Positions 1 to 8,456 of a DNA stretch of 64,000 nt are shown here, one piece after another (the stretch's first letter is position 1; each line of letters opens with the position of its first letter). The stretch is from JANPIX01 sp031425195 (GTDB lineage: Bacteria > Pseudomonadota > Alphaproteobacteria > Rhodobacterales > Rhodobacteraceae). A program made the translations under genes and the position numbers. The stretch covers positions 20,046-84,045 of the forward strand of contig JANPIX010000010.1 in NCBI GenBank assembly GCA_031425195.1, written 5' to 3'. Below the pieces are notes generated by a model that saw only the letters and a program-made list of their open reading frames with translations, was not told the DNA's origin and searched no databases.

Positions 1-102
1 GGAAATCGACGAATGGGTGACAGCCCGTGCCAAAAGTTCGGGCTTGCGAAATTGATGCCCGATCCGGCCCTGAAAGGCCACAAGATCAGATGCCAGTTTC
101 AC
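1..102 (-). CDS. rnc: Ribonuclease III, N-terminal fragment (runs off the left edge)
   Basis: Double-strand-specific endoribonuclease that processes rRNA precursors and some mRNAs. Only the first 34 codons are inside the window. The translation begins MKLASDLVAFQGRIGHQF and continues through PELLARAVTHSS, which is the typical N-terminal RNase III segment ahead of its catalytic signature. The start is GTG at 102-100, and it overlaps the lepB stop codon by 4 bases (GTGA), so the two genes are translationally coupled. A lepB-rnc(-era) order is common in proteobacteria. The catalytic and dsRNA-binding domains lie outside the window and cannot be checked. Confidence 0.88.
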   Translation of the reverse strand, partial: MKLASDLVAFQGRIGHQFRKPELLARAVTHSSIS

Positions 103-890
103 TCCACCGCCTTGAAAAAGCGGTCACTGCGCCAAGTCCAGAAGAACAAAAGCGACCGGCCTGCAGACGAAAACATGATGCGGTCCGCGCGGCCGATCAG
201 GTATTCCGCAGGAACAAAACCGACACCACCCACGGCCTGACCATAGCGGCTGTCCAGACTGTTGTCGCGGTTGTCGCCCATAAAGAAATACTGTCCTTCA
301 GGCACGGTAAATACATCCGTATTGTCGCCAAAGTTCTGGTCTTCGATATTGAGAATGTCGTGCGTGCGCCCTTCGGGCAGCGTTTCGCGAAGCCGTGTCG
401 AAGTGCAGATGCCACCGGTTCCCACAGGGCCATTTTCACAGCGCGGGGTTTCCTGCATCGGGCCCTGCTTTTCGAAGATTTCCTCAAAAGTGCCTGCGGG
501 TTCCTGCGGAACCGGTATGCCGTTCAGAATGACAACACCATCGCGAACCTGAACCGTGTCGCCCGGCAAGCCGATCAGGCGTTTGATGAAATCAGTTCCA
601 TTGACCGGATGACGAAATACGACAACGTCGCCGCGCACCGGATCACTGGCCAGGATGCGTCCGGAAATCGGGCACAAGGCGAACGGACAGGAATAGCGGG
701 AATAGCCGTAGGCCATCTTGTTCACGAACAGGAAATCCCCAATCAGCAATGTGTCTTTCATGCTGGCCGAAGGGATCCAGAACGGTTGGAACAGCAGCGT
801 GCGAAAGACGCCGGCGATCAGCAGGGCATAGACGATTGTCTTGATCGTCTCGACAATCCCGCCGTCAGATTTTGCCGTGCTGCGTGCCAT
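99..890 (-). CDS. lepB: Signal peptidase I
   Basis: Membrane-anchored serine protease that removes signal peptides from proteins exported by Sec or Tat. The 263-residue protein has one N-terminal membrane segment (about residues 13-34). It carries the family boxes: PSASM with nucleophile Ser43, RGDVVVFRHP, KRLIGLPGD with general base Lys103, and GDNRDNSLDSR near the C terminus. It ends in a GTGA overlap with rnc. It is preceded by the infB terminator and a TTGACA promoter element, so it probably starts its own lepB-rnc transcript. The substrates would include exported proteins encoded elsewhere in this window. Confidence 0.96.
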   Translation of the reverse strand: MARSTAKSDGGIVETIKTIVYALLIAGVFRTLLFQPFWIPSASMKDTLLIGDFLFVNKMAYGYSRYSCPFALCPISGRILASDPVRGDVVVFRHPVNGTDFIKRLIGLPGDTVQVRDGVVILNGIPVPQEPAGTFEEIFEKQGPMQETPRCENGPVGTGGICTSTRLRETLPEGRTHDILNIEDQNFGDNTDVFTVPEGQYFFMGDNRDNSLDSRYGQAVGGVGFVPAEYLIGRADRIMFSSAGRSLLFFWTWRSDRFFKAVE

Positions 891-938
891 TCTGTTCCGT
901 TCCCTGTTTGCAGCCCAATCGGGTGGGCCGTGCGCCGC

Positions 939-967
939 TACATGCGCGCCAGTCTGCGGCGTGTCAA
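939..967 (-). promoter_or_regulatory. Candidate sigma-70 promoter of lepB-rnc
   Basis: On the minus strand a perfect TTGACA -35 element (967-962) is followed after 17 bases by CATGTA (944-939), a poor -10 match. It lies between the infB terminator and the lepB start, which is where a promoter is needed. The -35 is convincing and the -10 is not. Confidence 0.45.
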
Positions 968-1009
968 GTTTACCGGGTTGGTGGCACCGGTGTCGCCGCG
1001 TCTGAAAGC

Positions 1010-1033
1010 AAAAGGCCGGGCACAGGCCCGGCC
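1010..1033 (-). terminator. Intrinsic terminator after infB
   Basis: Minus strand: an 8-bp perfect GC stem (GGCCGGGC against GCCCGGCC, plus-strand positions 1014-1021 and 1026-1033) with a 4-base loop, followed by TTTT. It lies 22-45 bases past the infB stop and closes the rimP-nusA-ylxR-infB operon. Confidence 0.85.
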
Positions 1034-1054
1034 GTTCGCGATGTTTTCAAAGTA

Positions 1055-3607
1055 TCAGGCAAGCGTGCGCTGCACTTCTTCGCGTTCAAAGATTTCGATT
1101 ACGTCGCCTTGGCGAATGTCTTCATACCGCTCGAACGCCATACCGCATTCCTGACCCGACTGAACTTCTTTCACTTCGTCCTTGAAGCGTTTCAAAGTTT
1201 TCAGTGTGCCTTCGTGAATGACAACGTTGTCGCGCAACAGGCGCACACCAGCGGAACGGCGGGCGATACCTTCGGTCACGATGCAACCAGCGACCATGCC
1301 GATGCCCGTCACCTTGAACACTTCCTTGATCTGCGCATAACCGATGAAGGTTTCGCGCACTTCGGCCTTCAGCAGGCCAGATGCGGCTGCTTTGATGTCA
1401 TCCACAAGGTCATAGATCACGCTGTAATAGCGAATTTCCACGCCCTTCTGATGTGCCGACGTGCGCGCACTGGCATTGGCCCGAACGTTGAACCCGATGA
1501 TGGGCGCGTGGCTTGCTTCGGCAAGGCCAACGTCGGTATCGGTGATTGCGCCCACGCCATAATGCAGGATGCGAACCCGAACCTCGTCATTGCCGATTTT
1601 CTCAAGCGCCTGAACAATCGCTTCGGCCGAGCCCTGAACGTCAGCCTTTACCAGAACCGGAAGTTCCGACACAGACTGATCAGCCTTGGCCTTGGCCATA
1701 AGTTGTTCCAGCGTCGTTGCTGCACCAGCGGCGGCACGTTTGTCCTTGGTCGCCTTTTCGCGGTAGGCCACAATCTCGCGTGCCTGCGCTTCGGTTTCCA
1801 CGACGTTCAGAACATCGCCCGCGGCTGGCGTGCCAGATAGCCCCAGAACTTCGACCGGCACGGCGGGCCCTGCCTCATCGACACGGTCGCCCTTGTCGTT
1901 CACAAGCGCACGGACCTTGCCCCACTGTTCGCCAACAACAAAGATGTCGCCTTTGTGCAATGTGCCGTTCTGAACCAGAACGGTGGCGACCGGGCCGCGA
2001 CCCACGTCAAGCTTGGCCTCGATCACGGCACCGGACGCGGCGCGCTTCGGGTTCGCCCGCAGATCAAGGATTTCGGCCTGCAACGCGATGCTTTCCAGCA
2101 GCGTGTCGATGCCAAAACCAGTCTTTGCAGATACCTCGACATCCAGAACGTCGCCCGACATCGCCTCGACCACGACTTCGTGCTGCAGCAGATCGGTGCG
2201 CACCTTGGTCGGGTTGGCGTCGTGTTTGTCGACCTTGTTGATCGCCACGATCATCGGAACCTTCGCCGCCTTGGCATGCTTGATCGCCTCAATCGTCTGC
2301 GGCATGACAGCATCATCCGCCGCAACCACCAGAACCACGATGTCGGTCACTTGCGCCCCGCGCGCCCGCATCGACGTAAATGCGGCGTGGCCGGGTGTAT
2401 CAAGGAACGTCAACTTTGCGCCGCTGTCGGTTGTGACCTGATAGGCACCGATATGCTGCGTAATGCCGCCGGCTTCGCCAGAAACAACGCTGGTTTTCCG
2501 AATGGCGTCCAGAAGGCTTGTCTTGCCGTGGTCAACGTGGCCCATGATCGTCACGATTGGCGGGCGTGTAAACAGGTTCTCTTCGGCATCCACAACCGAA
2601 TCGATCACTTGCTCCACGTCAGCGTCCGAAACGCGAACGGCCTTGTGACCGAATTCTTCGATCACCAGTTCGGCGGTATCGGCGTCAATCGCCTCGTTCA
2701 TGGTGACCATCATGCCCATTTTCATCAGGCTTTTGACCACATCCGCAGCGCGTTCCGCCATACGGTTTGCCAGTTCGGAAACAACGATGGTTTCCGGCAG
2801 CTGCACGTCGCGCACCTGCTTTTCCGATTTCTGACCCAAGCCAAGCGCCTTTGCGCGGGCCTTTTCCTGCTTCCGCTTCATGGCGGCCAAGCTGCGCGTG
2901 CGCCCGCCCTCACCCGACAGGGCGTCGTTGAGTGTCAGCTTGCCTGAACGGCGCGCGTCTTCGGCAGTCTTTGCCTTGGCGTTGCGGTCACGCTCGCTTG
3001 CGCCACGGTCATCGCGTTCCCGGTCGGTCTTGCGCGGCCCGAGAGCCGGCTTGAGCGAGGCGGGGCCGCGATCATCAACGGAAGGCGTCGACGCACCTGT
3101 TCCATTGGCAGGCTTGCGCGCCGCAGAAGTTGACGGAGCGGCCTGTTCGGCACGTTCCGCCCTGATTTCAGCCTCCGCGCGGGCGCGTGCTTCTTCGGCG
3201 GCCTTGATCTTGGCTGCTTCGATCGTTTCGCGCTCTTCGCGTTCCTTGGTTTCGATTTCGACACGGCGTTTCTGACGGTCTTCTTCGCGGACGCGGTCGT
3301 CTTCGGCACGTTTGACGGCGTCTTCGGCCTCGCGCGCCTTTGCGGCACGCAGGGCGGTCAGACGGCGTTCCATTTCTGCATCGGAAATTCCGGCAGGCCG
3401 TTTGGACGGGTCACCCAGATGGGCGTTGGATGGTGTTGTACCTGTCGCTCCGGGCGCGCCCGGCTTTGGCGGCACCATCACACGCTTGCGCTTGGTTTCC
3501 ACCAGCACACTTTTCGTCCGTCCATGGCTGAAGCTTTGCTTCACCTGCCCCGGTCGCGGCGCGCTTCCGCCAAGACCCAGGGGTTTTTTGCCGTCAGTAT
3601 CCGTCAT
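1055..3607 (-). CDS. infB: Translation initiation factor IF-2
   Basis: GTPase that brings initiator fMet-tRNA to the 30S subunit and promotes subunit joining. It has 850 residues. The N-terminal 260 residues are low-complexity and highly charged (Ala/Arg/Glu-rich coiled-coil), as is usual for alphaproteobacterial IF-2. The G domain carries GHVDHGKT (356-363), DTPGH (403-407) and NKVD (457-460). Domains II, III and the C-terminal fMet-tRNA binding region follow. The start ATG overlaps the ylxR stop by 4 bases (ATGA). It is the last gene of the nusA operon. Confidence 0.98.
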   Translation of the reverse strand: MTDTDGKKPLGLGGSAPRPGQVKQSFSHGRTKSVLVETKRKRVMVPPKPGAPGATGTTPSNAHLGDPSKRPAGISDAEMERRLTALRAAKAREAEDAVKRAEDDRVREEDRQKRRVEIETKEREERETIEAAKIKAAEEARARAEAEIRAERAEQAAPSTSAARKPANGTGASTPSVDDRGPASLKPALGPRKTDRERDDRGASERDRNAKAKTAEDARRSGKLTLNDALSGEGGRTRSLAAMKRKQEKARAKALGLGQKSEKQVRDVQLPETIVVSELANRMAERAADVVKSLMKMGMMVTMNEAIDADTAELVIEEFGHKAVRVSDADVEQVIDSVVDAEENLFTRPPIVTIMGHVDHGKTSLLDAIRKTSVVSGEAGGITQHIGAYQVTTDSGAKLTFLDTPGHAAFTSMRARGAQVTDIVVLVVAADDAVMPQTIEAIKHAKAAKVPMIVAINKVDKHDANPTKVRTDLLQHEVVVEAMSGDVLDVEVSAKTGFGIDTLLESIALQAEILDLRANPKRAASGAVIEAKLDVGRGPVATVLVQNGTLHKGDIFVVGEQWGKVRALVNDKGDRVDEAGPAVPVEVLGLSGTPAAGDVLNVVETEAQAREIVAYREKATKDKRAAAGAATTLEQLMAKAKADQSVSELPVLVKADVQGSAEAIVQALEKIGNDEVRVRILHYGVGAITDTDVGLAEASHAPIIGFNVRANASARTSAHQKGVEIRYYSVIYDLVDDIKAAASGLLKAEVRETFIGYAQIKEVFKVTGIGMVAGCIVTEGIARRSAGVRLLRDNVVIHEGTLKTLKRFKDEVKEVQSGQECGMAFERYEDIRQGDVIEIFEREEVQRTLA

Positions 3608-4236
3608 GCGTCTGTCTTATCCCTTCCGGCGGTCACGCCGCCGACCTGCCCGCGCAAACCTGCGAGCTTCGCCGCTTCCTCTACAACACGTTGCGTGAGT
3701 CCACCAGCGCTGAGCGCGCCGTGTATCGCATGTTCCCGCCCGAAGGACAAACCCAATTCCCCTGCTGTCAGACAGCCGATGAACAGTCCGGTCTTATCAG
3801 GGGGGCGCAACTTGGACTTGCCCCGTTCCGATCCGTCACTCGCCTGGATCAACACCACTGCGGTGCCTTTCATCAACGAGTCCTTTACCTTTTCATACCC
3901 GGTAATCGCATCCCCGGCCTTCCGTGCCAGACTGATCAGATCGACCACCCGGCGCAGCACCAAAGACTCCACCATGTCCGCCAGACCTGACGGAACTTTG
4001 ACCGGCTGCTTGGCGGCGCGGGCGAACAATCCCTTTGCCGCCGCCTTTTCAATCGCAGCGCGGTCTGCACTCACATATATACCCCGGCCGGGCAGGCGGC
4101 CCAGAATATCCGGCACCACCTGATCATCCGGTCCGACTGCAAAACGGATCAATCCGCCTTTGGGTCCGACCTCGCCCGTAACGATGCAGCGCCGTTCCGG
4201 TTCATCCTGTTCTTTATCCCGGCCACCGCGCGTCAT
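3604..4236 (-). CDS. ylxR: YlxR-family (DUF448) RNA-binding protein
   Basis: Small conserved protein always found between nusA and infB; a nucleic-acid-binding role is assumed and the exact function is unsettled. The N-terminal domain has the YlxR signature: RRCIVTG, then LIRFAVGPD, then GRLPGRGIYVS. The C-terminal half resembles the L7Ae-like RNA-binding fold (ARKAGDAITGYEKV region), a two-domain form common in alphaproteobacteria. An upstream in-frame ATG at 4320 would overlap nusA by about 60 bases. The ATG at 4236, preceded by AGGG, leaves a 22-base gap and is preferred, giving 210 residues. Confidence 0.93.
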   Translation of the reverse strand: MTRGGRDKEQDEPERRCIVTGEVGPKGGLIRFAVGPDDQVVPDILGRLPGRGIYVSADRAAIEKAAAKGLFARAAKQPVKVPSGLADMVESLVLRRVVDLISLARKAGDAITGYEKVKDSLMKGTAVVLIQASDGSERGKSKLRPPDKTGLFIGCLTAGELGLSFGREHAIHGALSAGGLTQRVVEEAAKLAGLRGQVGGVTAGRDKTDA

Positions 4237-4258
4237 CGCCCTGATCCCAAAGCCTGAA

Positions 4259-5866
4259 TCAGGCTTCGGCCTCCTCTTCCACGTCTGCTTCTGCTTCGCC
4301 TGCCAGTTCGGTTGGATCAACCCAACCCAGCATGACCCGCGCCGTCATCACAAGATGCTGCGCCTCTTCCAGTGACATATCAAACTTTTCCAGTACGCCT
4401 TCGTCCTTGACCCGCGTGCCGTTGACTGTGGTCCACCCGCCAGCCAGTTCCCAATCCGCACAGGTTGCGAAATCTTCCAGCGTCTTGATGCCATCCTCGC
4501 CCAGCGCTTCGAGCATTTGGGGTGTCAGACCTTCGAATTCAACCAGACTGTCTTCGACACCCAGCGCACGTGCGGCTTCCATCGACTTAACGTTGGCGGC
4601 CTCCAGATAGTCGCGGGCGCGCGCCTGCAATTCGCCTGCCGTGCCTTCGTCAAAGCCGTCGATCGAAAGAAGTTCTTCCACTTCGACATAGGCCACTTCT
4701 TCCAGGTTGGTGAACCCTTCGGAGACGAGCAGCTGGGCCATCATCTCGTCGATGTCCAACGTGTCCATGAACAGCTTCGTCCGCTCGGCGAACTCGGCCT
4801 GACGACGGGTCGATTCGTCGCTTTCGGTCATGATGTCGATATCAAGGCCGGTAAGCTGGCTTGCCAGCCGGACGTTCTGGCCACGACGACCAATGGCAAG
4901 CGACAGTTGTTCGTCTGGAACGACAACCTCGATCTTGCCCGATTCGTCGTCGATCACAACCTTGGACACTTCGGCCGGTTGCAGGGCGTTCACAAGGAAC
5001 GTCGCCTGATCCTGATTCCACGGAATGATGTCGATTTTTTCGCCCTGCAGTTCGTTCACCACGGCCTGCACCCGGCTGCCGCGCATACCGACGCAGGCGC
5101 CGACCGGGTCGATGGAGTTGTCATAGCTGATCACGGCAATCTTGGCCCGGCTGCCCGGATCGCGCGCCACGGCCTTGATCTCGATGATGCCATCATAAAT
5201 CTCGGGCACCTCCATCTTGAACAGTTCGGCCATGAACTGCGGATCGGTCCGTGACAGGAAAACCTGCGGCCCACGCGCCTCGCGGCGGACGTCCTTGATA
5301 TAGCAACGGATACGGTCATTGGGGCGATAGCTTTCGCGTCCGATCTTTTCATTGCGACGCAGAATGGCCTCGCCCCGACCAATATCGACGATGATGTTGC
5401 CGTATTCTTCCCGCTTGACCTGACCATTGATGATCGTGCCCTTGCGGTCCTTGAATTCTTCGAACTGGCGATCCCGCTCCGCTTCGCGCACCTTTTGCAG
5501 GATCACCTGCTTGGCCGACTGGGCGGCAATCCGGCCCAGTTCCACAGGCGGCACTTCGTCGATGATTTCGTCACCCACAACAGCATCCGGTTTGTGGGCT
5601 TGCGCATCCTTGACCGTCATCTGTGCGTGGTGATTTTCCACAGCGTCATCAGGAACAACACTGCGGATGCGGGCAAACGTGGCACGTCCCGTCTTGCGGT
5701 CGATGCGAACACGGATATCAAGTTCGGAACCGTAACGCGACTTGGCCGCCCGTGCGAGGCTTTCCTCCATCGCCTGAATGACGAGATCGGGGTCGATCAT
5801 CTTTTCCCGCGCGACGGCTTCGGCCGTTTGCAGAAGTTCAAGCTGGTTTGCAGAAGTGATCGCCAT
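4259..5866 (-). CDS. nusA: Transcription termination/antitermination factor NusA
   Basis: RNA-polymerase-associated factor controlling pausing, intrinsic termination and rRNA antitermination. The 535 residues contain, in order, the N-terminal RNAP-binding domain, an S1 domain (region EYGNIIVDIGRGEAIL), two KH domains (one with the VGMRGSRVQAV segment, the second with IGRRGQNVRLAS) and acidic C-terminal repeats. The tail is Glu/Ala-rich. It lies 18 bases downstream of rimP and 22 upstream of ylxR, a standard operon. A terminator hairpin directly upstream of rimP may make the operon responsive to NusA activity. Confidence 0.98.
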   Translation of the reverse strand: MAITSANQLELLQTAEAVAREKMIDPDLVIQAMEESLARAAKSRYGSELDIRVRIDRKTGRATFARIRSVVPDDAVENHHAQMTVKDAQAHKPDAVVGDEIIDEVPPVELGRIAAQSAKQVILQKVREAERDRQFEEFKDRKGTIINGQVKREEYGNIIVDIGRGEAILRRNEKIGRESYRPNDRIRCYIKDVRREARGPQVFLSRTDPQFMAELFKMEVPEIYDGIIEIKAVARDPGSRAKIAVISYDNSIDPVGACVGMRGSRVQAVVNELQGEKIDIIPWNQDQATFLVNALQPAEVSKVVIDDESGKIEVVVPDEQLSLAIGRRGQNVRLASQLTGLDIDIMTESDESTRRQAEFAERTKLFMDTLDIDEMMAQLLVSEGFTNLEEVAYVEVEELLSIDGFDEGTAGELQARARDYLEAANVKSMEAARALGVEDSLVEFEGLTPQMLEALGEDGIKTLEDFATCADWELAGGWTTVNGTRVKDEGVLEKFDMSLEEAQHLVMTARVMLGWVDPTELAGEAEADVEEEAEA

Positions 5867-5884
5867 GACGGCCTCCCGAAAAGG

Positions 5885-6499
5885 TTAGTGTTTGATTTCG
5901 TCTTTGGGTTCGGGGGATGAATCGTCGTCCCCTTCCGTTGTCTCGATTTCGTCGAACTGGGTTTCGTCGATCACGCCCGACGCTTTGCGCTGACGCAGCA
6001 TTTCGCTGATCAGTTCGTCGGTCAGGATCAGCTTTGCATCCGACAGCCATTCGAATTTCAAACCGATGGTCACCGGCTCGCCACTCTCTTCGATTTCGAT
6101 AAGGACTTCGTCGCCTTCTACCCCGGCGACCATGCCTTTGAACCGGCGGCGTCCGTCGATCAGTTCGGTCGTCTCGATCCGGGCTTCCCAACCCTTCCAC
6201 AGTTCAAAATCCTTGAGCCGGGTCAGCGGGCGGTCAATCCCCGGGCTGGACACTTCCAGAACGTAGTTATCCTCGACCGGGTCCTCTACGTCCAACACGG
6301 CGGAAACTGCTGTGCTGATGCGCGCACAATCTTCGACGATGATGCCGCCTTCAGGCCGGTCCGCCATGATCTGAAGCGTGCGGGTGTTTCCCCCCATCAG
6401 ACGGATGCGGACCAGCTCGAACCCCAACCCTTCGATGGCGGGGGTCACGATGTCGGCAAGGCGGCGATCGATGGCGGTTTTTGCGATAAGGTCTGACAT
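5885..6499 (-). CDS. rimP: Ribosome maturation factor RimP
   Basis: Needed for maturation of the 30S ribosomal subunit. The family features are visible: an N-terminal ferredoxin-like domain (IAKTAIDRRLADIVTPAIEG, then LELVRI-like and LQIMADRPEGG segments), YVLEVSSPGIDRPL, and a C-terminal SH3-like domain followed by an acidic tail. An upstream in-frame Met (6601) would put the start before the terminator hairpin and the candidate promoter. The ATG at 6499 begins MSDLIAKTAID, which aligns with the family start, giving 204 residues. First gene of the nusA operon. Confidence 0.95.
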   Translation of the reverse strand: MSDLIAKTAIDRRLADIVTPAIEGLGFELVRIRLMGGNTRTLQIMADRPEGGIIVEDCARISTAVSAVLDVEDPVEDNYVLEVSSPGIDRPLTRLKDFELWKGWEARIETTELIDGRRRFKGMVAGVEGDEVLIEIEESGEPVTIGLKFEWLSDAKLILTDELISEMLRQRKASGVIDETQFDEIETTEGDDDSSPEPKDEIKH

Positions 6500-6516
6500 G
6501 GGCGGTTCCAGAAAAC

Positions 6517-6538
6517 AAAAAACGGGCCGACAGGCCCG
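6517..6538 (-). terminator. Intrinsic terminator hairpin immediately upstream of rimP
   Basis: Minus strand: stem CGGGCC/GGCCCG (plus 6523-6528 and 6533-6538), 4-base loop, then six T residues (6522-6517). It ends only 17 bases before the rimP ATG. It could simply end the pip transcript, but a rimP promoter cannot fit between it and the start codon. Transcripts of the nusA operon must therefore cross it, which makes it a candidate attenuator. Confidence 0.8.
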
Positions 6539-6589
6539 CTTGTGACGTTCGGTGTGCCGGGGGTGGAGGCCGGAACGCTGTTGATCTGC

Positions 6590-6617
6590 ATATAGGCGCA
6601 ATGTCCCACCGCCGCAA
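6590..6617 (-). promoter_or_regulatory. Candidate promoter of the rimP-nusA-ylxR-infB operon
   Basis: Minus strand TTGCGG (6617-6612), 16 bases, then CTATAT (6595-6590). It sits in the pip-rimP gap and upstream of the terminator hairpin. Matches to consensus are partial; the call rests on location as much as on sequence. Confidence 0.4.
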
Positions 6618-6646
6618 GGGCCGTGATCGGCAGTGGCGTTGCCGAT

Positions 6647-7618
6647 CTAAGCCGTCGTCAATCCGTCCATCACACGGACAAGTTCCGCGCTGATCCGGGG
6701 TTCGGACAGGGCATGACCCGCCATCCCCACGATCCGCAAATCACAGGCCGCCCAGCCCCGCGACAGCCGCCATGCGGAAATTGGCGGGCAGATCATGTCG
6801 TACCGCCCCTGCACGATCACAGTCGGGATATGTTCAATCCGTGAACGTTCCCGTTCGATCCACCCATCACACTCCAGAAAGCCCCGGTTTTGGAAGTAAT
6901 GGTTTTCCAGCCGCGAAAAGGCCCGGGCATATTCTGCCGGGCTTTCCCCTGTGCTGCCTTCGTTCTGGATCGAGGCGAGCGCGTTTTCCCACGACGCCCA
7001 GGCGCGCGCGTACCGCGTTTCTTCGGCCATGTTCCCGCTGAACAACCGGTGATGGTAGGCCTGAATCAGATTGCCGCGTTCGGCCAACGGGATCGGGTCT
7101 ATGAATTTCGCCCAGAGGTCAGGATAGAACACACCGGCCCCACCCCCGTAAAACCAGTCCAGTTCCGATTGTGTCGACAGAAACACCCCGCGCAACACCA
7201 GCCTCGCCACCCGGTCCGGATGGCTGAGCGCATAGATCAACGCCAGAGTGGCCCCCCAACTGCCGCCGAAACACACAAACTTGTCGATGCCAAGCTGTTT
7301 GCGGATCACCTCGATATCGGCCACCAGATGCCACGTCGTATTGTCGAGCACCGACGCATGCGGGCGTGACCGGCCACACCCACGCTGATCAAACAGAACA
7401 ACACGGTAGATTGCCGGGTCGAAGTAGCGTCGCATCGCGGGGCTGCATCCCCCACCCGGGCCACCGTGCAAAACAAGCACGGGTATGCCATCCGGCCGTC
7501 CGCACTGTTCCATATAGATGCGGTGCCCATCGCCCATATCGATCACACGCTGATCGAATGGCTCGATCGGCGGGTACAGGTATTCCTGCGCGCTTTTGTG
7601 TCCTGACCTTTGGTCCAT
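6647..7618 (-). CDS. pip: Proline iminopeptidase
   Basis: Alpha/beta-hydrolase that removes N-terminal proline from peptides in the cytoplasm. The 323-residue protein has the oxyanion motif HGGPGG (51-56), the nucleophile elbow GGSWG with Ser120, an Asp in the QGRYDMICP segment and a catalytic His in GHALSEP. This is the full S33-family triad. The start codon lies 57 bases from the divergent ubiG start across an AT-rich gap. It is upstream of rimP on the same strand, separated from it by a terminator. Confidence 0.95.
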   Translation of the reverse strand: MDQRSGHKSAQEYLYPPIEPFDQRVIDMGDGHRIYMEQCGRPDGIPVLVLHGGPGGGCSPAMRRYFDPAIYRVVLFDQRGCGRSRPHASVLDNTTWHLVADIEVIRKQLGIDKFVCFGGSWGATLALIYALSHPDRVARLVLRGVFLSTQSELDWFYGGGAGVFYPDLWAKFIDPIPLAERGNLIQAYHHRLFSGNMAEETRYARAWASWENALASIQNEGSTGESPAEYARAFSRLENHYFQNRGFLECDGWIERERSRIEHIPTVIVQGRYDMICPPISAWRLSRGWAACDLRIVGMAGHALSEPRISAELVRVMDGLTTA

Positions 7619-7675
7619 ACACCCTATATAACTTTAAAATCCCGTGACGCCACGCGGCAATCGCAAGGAAATGCC
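7619..7675. promoter_or_regulatory. AT-rich divergent promoter region, pip/ubiG
   Basis: A 57-base gap between two divergent starts. The stretch 7623-7640 (CTATATAACTTTAAAAT) offers -10-like hexamers on both strands. The -35 elements would lie inside the flanking genes. On the minus strand a -10 here would leave a very short pip leader. Confidence 0.35.
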
Positions 7676-8419
7676 ATGACATTGCAGAACACGATCGACC
7701 CCTCGGAAGTTGCAAAATTTGAAGCGATGGCTGCCGAATGGTGGAACCCCGAGGGCAAGTTCAAACCCCTGCACCAGATGAACCCCTGTCGGCTTGACTA
7801 CATCACCTCGCAGATCGCCGCCGAGTTTGACCGTGACCTGAACACGCCCAAACCGTTCACGGGCCTGCGCATTCTTGATATCGGCTGCGGCGGGGGGCTT
7901 TTGTCGGAACCGATGGCCCGACTGGGTGCCACGGTAGTCGGCGCAGATGCCGCGCCGCGTAACATCCCTGTGGCGCAGCTTCACGCCGAACAGTCCGGTC
8001 TGACCATCGACTACCGTTTCACCACCGCCGAAGCGCTGGCCGAAGCGGGCGAGGCGTTCGACGTCGTTCTGAACATGGAAGTGGTGGAACATGTAGCCGA
8101 CCCGCTCGCCTATCTTTCGGCGTGCCAGCAGCTTTTGAAACCCGGCGGGTTGATGGTCTGTTCGACCCTGAACCGCAATCCAAAATCCTTCGTCATGGCC
8201 ATCATCGGTGCAGAGTGGGTGATGCGCTGGCTGCCCAAAGGCACGCATGACTGGAAGAAGTTCATCACACCGGACGAGCTTTACGATCTGATCCGGAACG
8301 CTGGCCTTGATCCGGTAGACAGGAAAGGCATGGTTTTCAATCCGATCACCTGGTCTTGGTCCTTGTCCGACAGGGATCTGTCATGCAATTACGTTACGGC
8401 AAGTGTCAAAGGACGATAG
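7676..8419 (+). CDS. ubiG: Ubiquinone biosynthesis O-methyltransferase
   Basis: SAM-dependent methyltransferase catalysing the two O-methylations in ubiquinone synthesis. The 247-residue protein shows the class I SAM-binding motif LDIGCGGG (67-74) and the UbiG hallmarks EWWNPEGKFKPLHQMNP at the N terminus and MEVVEHVAD in the middle. The ATG at 7676 is preceded by AAGGAA at good spacing; a further upstream in-frame start has no ribosome site and extends past the conserved N terminus. It is divergent from pip and convergent with the next gene. Confidence 0.96.
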   Translation: MTLQNTIDPSEVAKFEAMAAEWWNPEGKFKPLHQMNPCRLDYITSQIAAEFDRDLNTPKPFTGLRILDIGCGGGLLSEPMARLGATVVGADAAPRNIPVAQLHAEQSGLTIDYRFTTAEALAEAGEAFDVVLNMEVVEHVADPLAYLSACQQLLKPGGLMVCSTLNRNPKSFVMAIIGAEWVMRWLPKGTHDWKKFITPDELYDLIRNAGLDPVDRKGMVFNPITWSWSLSDRDLSCNYVTASVKGR

Positions 8420-8456
8420 GTAGCAAACCCTCTGCGGAGCCTTAGCAGACGGGCGT

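Noticed and set aside
4517..5254. 245-codon plus-strand frame inside nusA
   Set aside because: Antisense shadow of nusA without family features.
6497..6601. Longer rimP reading with start at 6601
   Set aside because: It would place the start codon upstream of the terminator hairpin and the first 34 residues have no similarity to RimP.
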